Shown piece by piece: positions 1-4,884 of a DNA stretch of 5,928 bases. Positions within the stretch are counted from its first letter, which is position 1. Each line of letters opens with the position of its first letter. The notes below the pieces were generated by a model. It had not been told where the DNA came from and ran no database searches. It worked only from the letters and a program-made list of their open reading frames with translations. The stretch comes from Acidobacteriota bacterium (lineage in GTDB: Bacteria > Acidobacteriota > Terriglobia > Terriglobales > Acidobacteriaceae). Position numbers and translations under genes: made by a program. The stretch spans positions 1 to 5,928 of the forward strand of contig JAKABE010000222.1 of the NCBI GenBank assembly GCA_021801945.1, written 5' to 3'.

Positions 1-19
1 CACGGTTGTGCCGAAATAA
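1..19 (+). CDS. Possible 3' end of a bufferin precursor gene (bufA-like), partial
   Basis: Read from base 2, the first bases give T-V-V-P-K and then TAA at 17-19. MNIO/DUF2063 pairs of the bufferin type normally sit directly downstream of a small secreted Cys-containing precursor (DUF2282), and several precursors of that family end in a short Pro/Lys-type tail. The position, just ahead of a strong hairpin and bufB, fits that arrangement. Only five codons are visible, with no cysteine motif and no start, so this is an inference from gene order rather than a sequence identification. The other two frames also allow short or open readings here. Confidence 0.22.
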
Positions 20-28
20 TTGTACAAT
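19..28. promoter_or_regulatory. 10-bp perfect palindrome ATTGTACAAT
   Basis: ATTGTACAAT is perfectly self-complementary and lies in an AT-rich patch upstream of the bufB hairpin. It could be a small operator. Its right half, TACAAT (23-28), also resembles a -10 box (5 of 6 matches to TATAAT), but the matching -35 would fall at or before the window edge. Either role is speculative. Confidence 0.2.
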
Positions 29-40
29 GATGATGTCAAT

Positions 41-80
41 GGGCTGGCGGGAGTGTGGCTTGCCGCATTCCCGCCAGTCT
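41..80 (+). terminator. Strong 18-bp hairpin ahead of bufB (attenuator or 3'-stabiliser)
   Basis: Bases 41-58 pair with 63-80 without interruption: 14 Watson-Crick and 4 G-U pairs, closed by a CTTG loop (59-62). The core CTGGCGGGA/TCCCGCCAG (44-52/69-77) is perfect. The stem is followed by a short, imperfect T-rich run (80-85), and the bufB ribosome site begins at 86. This looks like an intrinsic terminator with a weak U-tract. Between a RiPP precursor and its enzymes, such a structure would let the precursor be made in excess while some transcripts read through. It could instead stabilise the upstream mRNA end. The pairing is seen directly; the role is inferred. Confidence 0.55.
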
Positions 81-99
81 TGTTTAGGAGCGGGCGCCC

Positions 100-996
100 A
101 TGGCTGCCAACAAGCACAATGGCTTTACCAATCTTGGCATAGGCATAGGCCTGCGCATACCGCATTACGACCACATTCTCTCTAAAAAGCCCTTGGTGGA
201 CTGGTTTGAAATTATTTCCGAAAACTACATGCTCGACGCGGGCCGGCCGCTGCAGATGCTCGATCAAATTCTCGAACAATACCGGGTAATTCAGCATGGC
301 GTGGCGATGTATTTAGGCTCGGCCAAAGGCCTGAACAAGCAGCACCTGCATCGGCTTAAGAACCTGATTAAACGCACCAAAACGCCCTTTCTTTCCGACC
401 ATTTATGCTGGGGCAGTGTGGACGGCACCTACAGCCACGACCTTTTGCCCATGCCCTACACGTTTGGTGCCGCTAAAGTGATGGCACGCCGCATTCGCGA
501 AGCTATGGACACGCTGGAAGTGCCCATATGCGTGGAAAATGTCAGCAGCTATACTGAGTTTCATCAGTCGCAAATGACCGAATGGGAGTTTTTAACCGAA
601 GTGGTGGAACAGGCCGACTGCGGCATTCTGCTGGACGTTAACAACATTTATGTCTCCTCGCAGAATCATAATTTCAACCCGCTGGATTATGTCAACGGCG
701 TGCCGCACCAGCGCGTGGGGCAAATACACATTGCCGGCCACTCCAAGTTTGAAAAATACATTCTCGATACGCACGATCACCCCGTGCTCGACCCGGTATG
801 GAAGCTCTACGCCCGTGCCATAGAGTTGTGCGGCCCGACGTCTACGTTGCTGGAATGGGACGCCCACATACCTCCCTTTGCAGAGGTGCATCGCGAAGCG
901 CTCAAGGCCCGCAAATTTTTAGATGAGGTTGTGGCGCAAAAGCCAGACAAAGCGCCGGCCCCTTTGCCGGCAGGGGGTTTGTGTGAAGCGTCTTAA
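100..996 (+). CDS. bufB: DUF692/MNIO family multinuclear iron oxidase, BufB-type
   Basis: A 298-residue TIM-barrel enzyme of the MNIO (DUF692) family, which uses an iron cluster and oxygen to rewrite cysteine residues in ribosomally made peptides. With BufC it is expected to act in the cytoplasm on a small precursor that becomes a copper-binding bufferin. Family motifs appear in order: GIGIGLR near residue 13, WFEIISEN 35-42, HG at 66-67, LSDHLCW 98-104, CVENVSSY 144-151, LLDVNNIYVSSQNH 177-190, IHIAGH 209-214, DTHDHPV 223-229 and LLEWD 250-254. His66, Asp100, His101, Glu146, Asn147, Asp179, His210 and Glu252 are among the conserved acidic, His and Asn positions from which metal ligands are drawn in studied members; my exact assignment is tentative. 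The ATG is preceded by AGGAG (86-90) at 9 nt. The length is typical, with a Pro/Ala-rich tail from about 280. Its stop overlaps the start of bufC, so translation is probably coupled. Codon use is looser than in the right-hand genes, including three ATA isoleucines within residues 14-20. The family is certain; the bufferin subtype rests on its partner. Confidence 0.9.
   Translation: MAANKHNGFTNLGIGIGLRIPHYDHILSKKPLVDWFEIISENYMLDAGRPLQMLDQILEQYRVIQHGVAMYLGSAKGLNKQHLHRLKNLIKRTKTPFLSDHLCWGSVDGTYSHDLLPMPYTFGAAKVMARRIREAMDTLEVPICVENVSSYTEFHQSQMTEWEFLTEVVEQADCGILLDVNNIYVSSQNHNFNPLDYVNGVPHQRVGQIHIAGHSKFEKYILDTHDHPVLDPVWKLYARAIELCGPTSTLLEWDAHIPPFAEVHREALKARKFLDEVVAQKPDKAPAPLPAGGLCEAS
972..977 (+). promoter_or_regulatory. 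Ribosome binding site that sets the bufC start
   Basis: AGGGGG lies 5 nt ahead of GTG at 983, inside the last codons of bufB. The upstream in-frame ATG at 923 has no purine-rich site before it (its leader reads CGCAAATTTTTAG), so the GTG is preferred. Confidence 0.55.
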
Positions 997-1981
997 AAAA
1001 AATACCGGCGTGGCGGCTCGCAGCAAGCCGCGGCGGGAGCCGCACTTGGCCGCCAAGCGTCCTAAACCGCCAAGGCGAGTCGCCTCGCAACGCGATCTGC
1101 TTGAATTGCAGCGAAGCATGCTCGCGGCTGTTTGTCGGCCGCTTACGGCCGGGTTTCATATGCAGCGGTATTGGGTGGATGGCTCGCCCATGAAGGCCTA
1201 TGCCGGAAAGTTCATGAAACCCAACGACCGCCTCACCAGCTTCGAGCGGCTTGAAATATATAATCGGCAATACTGGTTTAGGCTTTTGGACTGCCTGTAC
1301 GAGGACTTTCCGGGGCTGCAGGCCATTCTTGGCGAGCAAAAATTTAATGCCTTGTGCCGGGCTTATTTGACGCGCTATCCTTCCAACTCTTTTATGCTGC
1401 GTAACCTCGGCGATAGGCTTGAGCAATTTGTATTGAAGGAGCCGCACTGGCTGGGCCGTCATCAGCGGCTTGGCTCCGACATCATTCGTTTTGAATGGGG
1501 CCAGATCGTAGCCTTCGACGAGCCTGCAATTGAGCCTATTTCCGCACAGGACATTGCGGGAGCCAACCCGGCGAAGTTGCGAATGAGCCTGCAGCCCTAT
1601 GTGGTGTTGCTGGAGCTTGCGTACCCGCTTGATGAGTTTTCGGTGGCGCTTAAAAAACAGCGGTCGGTGCGAACCGAGGCCGGCGAAGCCGAGCGGCAGC
1701 ATGCCGGGGTTAAAGAACCGGTCCCATTGCCCAAGCCGCAGCCTACGCTGCTGGCCATTCATCGAGTGGACAATTCGGTGTATTACAAGCGTTTGGAGCC
1801 GGTGGCGTTTGCGCTGCTCAACGAATTGCGCCGCGGCCGCACACTTTTGCAGGCGTGTGCCACCGCGGCCACACCCGGGCTAAGTTCAGAAGCTATGGCA
1901 GCCAAATTTCGTGAATGGTTTGCCATTTTTGCACAGCTAGGCTGGCTATGCCGACGCAAGACGTCCCGCGTAAAGCGTTAA
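983..1981 (+). CDS. bufC: DUF2063 putative DNA-binding-domain protein, BufC/HvfC-type MNIO partner
   Basis: About 332 residues from GTG 983. DUF2063 proteins accompany DUF692 enzymes in methanobactin-like and bufferin clusters; the partner binds the precursor leader and forms a complex with the oxidase. Despite the family's DNA-binding name, the role here is peptide maturation. Visible family blocks are LLELQ at 39-43, RLEIYNRQYWFRLL near 89-102, YEDFPGLQAILGEQKFNALCRAYL 106-129, RYPS, NLGDRLEQFV 141-150 and DIIRFEWGQIVAFD 166-179. The C-terminal part (about 253-326) has a winged-helix-like pattern consistent with a leader-recognition domain. The first ~37 residues are an unusual Lys/Arg/Pro-rich extension ahead of the domain. 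An in-frame ATG at 923 would add 20 residues and overlap bufB by 74 nt, but lacks a ribosome site. An A8 run at 995-1002 falls in codons 5-7. No DoxX-type bufD follows; the next gene is convergent purD. The family call is strong, and the exact start is moderately sure. Confidence 0.85.
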   Translation: MKRLKKNTGVAARSKPRREPHLAAKRPKPPRRVASQRDLLELQRSMLAAVCRPLTAGFHMQRYWVDGSPMKAYAGKFMKPNDRLTSFERLEIYNRQYWFRLLDCLYEDFPGLQAILGEQKFNALCRAYLTRYPSNSFMLRNLGDRLEQFVLKEPHWLGRHQRLGSDIIRFEWGQIVAFDEPAIEPISAQDIAGANPAKLRMSLQPYVVLLELAYPLDEFSVALKKQRSVRTEAGEAERQHAGVKEPVPLPKPQPTLLAIHRVDNSVYYKRLEPVAFALLNELRRGRTLLQACATAATPGLSSEAMAAKFREWFAIFAQLGWLCRRKTSRVKR

Positions 1982-2093
1982 TACCATCCGCACCACCTGC
2001 GGGTGTAGCAAAAGGTTACGGGGTGTATCGGCGAGTGCCTGGCAGGTCATTACAATTCGCGCAGCCGCACGGCCTCGATTGCCTGCCAAACTC

Positions 2094-3368
2094 TTATACT
2101 CGCGCGCCGATGTCGCGCCGATACTGCATGCCGTCGAAATGAATTTTTTCGATGGCGCTGTATGCGGTTTTACGGGCCTGGGCCAGGTCGTCGCCTGAAG
2201 CGCAAACGCCTAAAACGCGGCCGCCGCTGGTGACAAGGCGTCCATCCTTCAGGGCGGTGCCGGCATGAAATATCTGCACGCCGGGCAGGCGGGCGGCTTC
2301 TTCGAGGCCGGTGATTGTCACGCCTCTGGTAACCTGGTCATCGGGCTTCCAGCCGTAACCCTCGGAAGCGAGTACCACGCAAATGGCCGCACGCGGGTCC
2401 CATGCAAGTGTGAGGCGGTCAATCTGACGGTCAACGCAGGCGAGCATCACATCCACCAGGTCGGACTTAAGCCGCATGAGCAGCGGCTGCGCTTCGGGGT
2501 CTCCAAAGCGGCAGTTAAACTCCAGTGTTTTCGGCCCGGCGGCGGTGAGCATAAGCCCGATGTACAATATGCCGCGATAATCAATTTCATGCCGATGCAG
2601 GGCGTCGAGCAGCGGAACAATAATCTCGCGCTGGGCTTTGGTGATGATGTCATCGGTAAGCAGCGGTGCGGGGCTGTAAGCGCCCATGCCGCCGGTGTTG
2701 GGGCCGGTGTCGCCCTCGCCCACGCGCTTGTGGTCCTGGGCGGGTGCGAGAGGCGCCACGTGTTTCCCGTCGCTGAGGCAGAGGAAGCTGACTTCTTCGC
2801 CTTGCAGGAACTCCTCGATCACTACCTGGCTCTCCGCCGCACCCAGCAGCGCGCCGCTGAACATGTCCTGCGCGGTCTCTAGAGCGGCGTGGCGCGACGG
2901 GCAGATAACGACACCCTTGCCGGCGGCCAATCCGTCGGCTTTGACCACGATGGGCGGATGAAAGACTTCGATCGCCTTGGCGACTTCAGCCGTGGTGGAA
3001 CAGACGGCGTAGTTGCCGGTGGGAATGTTGTGGCGATGCAGGAATTGCTTGGCGAAGCCCTTGCTGGTTTCGAGCATGGCCGCGGCGCGGGTGGGGCCGA
3101 AGACGCGCAGGCCGCGCTGCTGCAAGGCGTCCACAATGCCCAGCGAGAGCGGCAGCTCCGGACCTACGATGGTCAGGCCGGGCTGCTCGGCCTCGGCCAG
3201 GCGAACCATGGCGTCGAGGCTTTTGAGGTCAACCGGGACGCAGCGGGCGAGCTGAGCGATACCGCCGTTGCCGGGGGCACAGATAACTTCCGTGACGCGC
3301 GGACTGCGCGCCACAGCCCACACCAGGGCGTGCTCGCGCCCGCCGGAACCAAGGATCAAGATCTTCAT
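2094..3368 (-). CDS. purD: Phosphoribosylamine-glycine ligase (GAR synthetase)
   Basis: A 424-residue ATP-grasp enzyme that joins glycine to 5-phosphoribosylamine using ATP, giving glycinamide ribonucleotide: step two of de novo purine synthesis, in the cytosol. The order of motifs is diagnostic: N-terminal GSGGREHA (7-14), PGNGG (32-36), IVGPE (67-71), FGPT (90-93), VVKADGLAAGKGVV (141-154) of the ATP-grasp lid, VIEEFLQGEEVS (183-194), QDHKRVGEGDTGPNTGGMGAYSP (211-233), YRGILYIGL (264-272) and LEFNCRFGDPE (282-292), which carries the Mg-binding Glu283 and Asn285. The C-terminal domain ends with FHAGT (367-371) and SGGRVLGV (381-388). Length matches monofunctional bacterial PurD, with no PurM or PurN fusion. 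The ATG is the first codon of the conserved strand and has an AAGGAAGGG-type ribosome site 9 nt upstream (3378-3386 on the + strand). The gene stands alone here: convergent with bufC and divergent from the small membrane gene. No frameshift or missing key residue is seen. Confidence 0.97.
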   Translation of the reverse strand: MKILILGSGGREHALVWAVARSPRVTEVICAPGNGGIAQLARCVPVDLKSLDAMVRLAEAEQPGLTIVGPELPLSLGIVDALQQRGLRVFGPTRAAAMLETSKGFAKQFLHRHNIPTGNYAVCSTTAEVAKAIEVFHPPIVVKADGLAAGKGVVICPSRHAALETAQDMFSGALLGAAESQVVIEEFLQGEEVSFLCLSDGKHVAPLAPAQDHKRVGEGDTGPNTGGMGAYSPAPLLTDDIITKAQREIIVPLLDALHRHEIDYRGILYIGLMLTAAGPKTLEFNCRFGDPEAQPLLMRLKSDLVDVMLACVDRQIDRLTLAWDPRAAICVVLASEGYGWKPDDQVTRGVTITGLEEAARLPGVQIFHAGTALKDGRLVTSGGRVLGVCASGDDLAQARKTAYSAIEKIHFDGMQYRRDIGARV

Positions 3369-3383
3369 GGCAACAAACCCTTC

Positions 3384-3401
3384 CTTCCGGTCTTGCGGAA
3401 G
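3384..3401 (-). promoter_or_regulatory. Short hairpin over the purD ribosome site
   Basis: CTTCCG (3384-3389) pairs with CGGAAG (3396-3401) across a 6-nt loop. In the purD transcript the GGAAG arm is the upstream half of the purine-rich GGAAGGAAGGG ribosome site, so the stem could partly mask it. It is only 6 bp, and the proximal AAGGG remains free. The pairing is real; regulation is speculative. No known purine-riboswitch core was recognised. Confidence 0.25.
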
Positions 3402-3538
3402 CCCGAAAGGTTATGGTCGGTAAAGGGGGCAGGGGAAGTCAAACAACCCACACAGAAATAGGCAAAACTGCCGTTCTCCTATACTGAAGTACGATGCGCC
3501 GGCGGCAGTGGCGCAGGCGTATGTTCGAATAGCCTGCC

Positions 3539-3727
3539 ATGGTGGAAACGCGGATTAAGCCGTATCACGAGCAGGCCGCCGAGGAAGCGCGGCGCGAGGG
3601 GCAGCGGCACGCTTACCGGCGCAACCAAGTCCTTGGGCTTGTGGTGGTGGCGGCGACCATCTGCATCTGGTGGCTCTTCCATACCAACCCTAAATGGATC
3701 TTTCCGCCCGGCTGGTGGCGGTGGTAA
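3539..3727 (+). CDS. Small single-pass membrane protein, unknown function
   Basis: A 62-residue protein I cannot assign to a named family. Residues 1-29 are hydrophilic and strongly charged (HEQAAEEARREGQRHAYRRN), likely an amphipathic cytoplasmic helix. Residues 30-47 (QVLGLVVVAATICIWWLF) form one membrane segment, with positive charges (Arg27, Arg28) on the N-terminal side predicting N-in orientation. The tail NPKWIFPPGWWRW (50-62) is short, aromatic and very rich in Trp and Pro. ATG 3539 is the first start after an in-frame TAG at 3530-3532; the ribosome site before it is poor. It precedes miaA on the same strand by 74-86 nt, depending on the miaA start, so co-transcription is possible. 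A credible membrane-protein layout and a non-random tail favour a real gene over a chance frame, and the long opposite-strand frame here looks like noise. It could also be a leader peptide, though the membrane segment argues against that. Confidence 0.62.
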   Translation: MVETRIKPYHEQAAEEARREGQRHAYRRNQVLGLVVVAATICIWWLFHTNPKWIFPPGWWRW

Positions 3728-3731
3728 AGAC

Positions 3732-3766
3732 AGTTCGAAGTTCATAGTTCACGGTTGTCAGTTGTC
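3732..3766 (+). repeat. Five-unit degenerate heptad tandem repeat
   Basis: The spacer between the small membrane gene and miaA reads in exact 7-bp steps: AGTTCGA, AGTTCAT, AGTTCAC, GGTTGTC, AGTTGTC. The consensus is (A/G)GTT(C/G)NN, with two subtypes, AGTTCNN and RGTTGTC. I recall similar AGTTCAC/AGTTGTC strings in intergenic DNA of some Acidobacteriota; that is memory, not a search. It lies outside any convincing gene and just downstream of a stop codon, as intergenic short-sequence repeats do. Confidence 0.7.
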
Positions 3767-3801
3767 AGGCCGGGAATGAGCGGCCGTTGCGGAGCAGGTT
3801 T

Positions 3802-4785
3802 GTGAGGAGTGGATTGAGTACGCCGCCAAATTCGCTTCTGCCGGGCAACGAACCGCTGGTTGTCATCTTGCTGGGGCCGACGGGCAGCGGCAAGACGGTC
3901 CTTTCGCTGGTGCTGGGCGAGCGGCTTGGCGGCGAGATTGTCAGTTGCGACTCGGTGGCTGTGTATCGCGGCATGGAGCTGGGCACGGCTAAACCGACCG
4001 CCGAAGAGCGGGCGCGGCTGCCACATCACCTGATCGACGTGGCCGAGCCGGATGAGCCGTTTACCGCGGGCGAGTATAGCCGGCGGGTGCGGACTGTGCT
4101 TAAGGAGATTGCCGGGCGCGGCGGGCTGCCGATTGTGACCGGCGGAACGGGGCTTTATCTGCGGGCGCTGACCGAGGGGCTGTTTGCCGGGCCGGAGCGG
4201 CAGGAGCCGTTGCGGGCAAGGCTGCGACGTAGCGCGGAGCGGCATGGCGGAGAGTGGCTGCATCGTTTGTTGCTGCGGTTGGACCCGGCGACTGCCGCGT
4301 GCATCCACTCGAACGATGAGCCTAAGCTGATTCGCGCCATTGAGGTTTGCCTGGCGGCGCGGAGGCCCATGTCGGAGGTGATGGGGCGCGATCCGCTGAC
4401 CGGCTTCCGGCTGTTGCGGATTGGACTGAATCCTCCGCGGGCGGCGCTCTACGACCGGCTGAACCGGCGCTGCGAGGCGATGTTCGCCGCCGGCCTGGTG
4501 GAGGAGACGCGCGGCCTGCTCAAGCGCTACGGACCGGTGAAGGCGCTCGACTCGCTGGGTTACAGGCAGGCGCGCGCGGTTCTGGAGGGGACGTTGAGCG
4601 TGGAAGACGCGATCAAAGCCGCGCAGCAGGGGCATCGCAACTACGCCAAGCGGCAGATGACGTGGTTCCGGCGGGAGCCGGAGGTGCGGTGGATTGAGGG
4701 GTTCGGAGACGAGGCGGGCGTAGTGAAAGAGGCGATGGAGATGGTGGAAGGCTCGCTGATGGAAGTTCGGAGCAATTTAGACTAG
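3802..4785 (+). CDS. miaA: tRNA dimethylallyltransferase (tRNA A37 isopentenyltransferase)
   Basis: About 327 residues from GTG 3802. MiaA transfers the dimethylallyl group of DMAPP to N6 of adenosine 37 in tRNAs that read UNN codons, the first step toward ms2i6A. Hallmarks in order: P-loop-like GPTGSGKT (25-32), DSVAVYRGMELGTAKP (50-65) with the catalytic Asp50, HHLIDV (75-80), GGTGLYL (114-120), the NDEPKLIRAIEV block ending at 182, LDSLGYRQ (249-256) and YAKRQMTWFRR (281-291) of the tRNA-contacting C-terminal part. The DSVAVY block replaces the more usual DSMQVY, a conservative family variant. The start is uncertain: GTG 3802 has GGAG 7 nt ahead (3791-3794); TTG 3814 has GAGGAG 4 nt ahead (3804-3809) and gives 323 residues; TTG 3787 is the longest reading. 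All lie before the conserved region, so function is unaffected. It probably forms an operon with the small upstream gene and perhaps lpdA. Confidence 0.96.
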   Translation: MRSGLSTPPNSLLPGNEPLVVILLGPTGSGKTVLSLVLGERLGGEIVSCDSVAVYRGMELGTAKPTAEERARLPHHLIDVAEPDEPFTAGEYSRRVRTVLKEIAGRGGLPIVTGGTGLYLRALTEGLFAGPERQEPLRARLRRSAERHGGEWLHRLLLRLDPATAACIHSNDEPKLIRAIEVCLAARRPMSEVMGRDPLTGFRLLRIGLNPPRAALYDRLNRRCEAMFAAGLVEETRGLLKRYGPVKALDSLGYRQARAVLEGTLSVEDAIKAAQQGHRNYAKRQMTWFRREPEVRWIEGFGDEAGVVKEAMEMVEGSLMEVRSNLD

Positions 4786-4806
4786 GGGATGTGAACAGAC
4801 GTGCTA

Positions 4807-4834
4807 TCCCAGATCTCAGAATCGAGACCTGGGG
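4807..4834 (+). other. Hairpin in the miaA-lpdA spacer
   Basis: CCCAG and TCTC (4808-4812, 4814-4817) pair with GAGA and CTGGG (4824-4827, 4829-4833) around the loop AGAATC, with one A-C mismatch and an outer T-G pair. A second small hairpin, GTTCGT/ACGAAC (4843-4848/4854-4859), follows. Neither has a T-tract, so they are not classic terminators. The 99-bp spacer may instead be a structured lpdA leader or an mRNA processing site. Nothing in it reads as a gene. Confidence 0.4.
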
Positions 4835-4875
4835 CACATCAGGTTCGTGTTGAACGAACGGTGAGAAACAGCAAC

Positions 4876-4880
4876 GGAGG
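4876..4880 (+). promoter_or_regulatory. Ribosome binding site that sets the lpdA TTG start
   Basis: GGAGG is followed after only 4 nt by TTG at 4885. The alternative in-frame GTG at 4861 has no purine-rich site ahead of it and would place this GGAGG inside the coding region, so TTG 4885 is preferred. Confidence 0.6.
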
Positions 4881-4884
4881 TCCC

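Noticed and set aside
1..9. CACGGTTGT at the window start matching 3750-3758
   Set aside because: A 9-bp identity with no heptad periodicity around position 1; likely chance.
902..1762. Long minus-strand open frame opposite bufC
   Set aside because: Its protein is Arg/Leu/Pro-rich with no family motifs and lies antisense to a clear DUF2063 gene; it is a shadow frame.
1982..2093. Terminator between convergent bufC and purD
   Set aside because: TGGCAGG (2040-2046) can pair with CCTGCCA (2082-2088), but the loop exceeds 30 nt and there is no T-tract on either strand; other pairings are 4 bp or less.
1915..2142. Short + strand frame between bufC and purD
   Set aside because: Overlaps the ends of both flanking genes in another frame, with no ribosome site and no protein-like features.
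3410..3442. purD promoter with TTGACT (-35, minus strand 3437-3442) and CATAAC (-10, 3410-3415)
   Set aside because: The -35 is good, but the spacing to the only -10-like box is 21 bp and that box matches 4 of 6; too weak to call.
3480..3515. TATACT (3480-3485) as a promoter for the small membrane gene, followed by a TGCGCC/GGCGCA hairpin (3495-3500/3510-3515)
   Set aside because: The -10-like box is good, but no -35 stands at 16-18 bp; the hairpin has only 6 pairs and a 9-nt loop.
3742..4635. Minus-strand frame opposite miaA
   Set aside because: Antisense to a well-supported gene, low-complexity Gln/Arg/Pro content, no recognisable domain.
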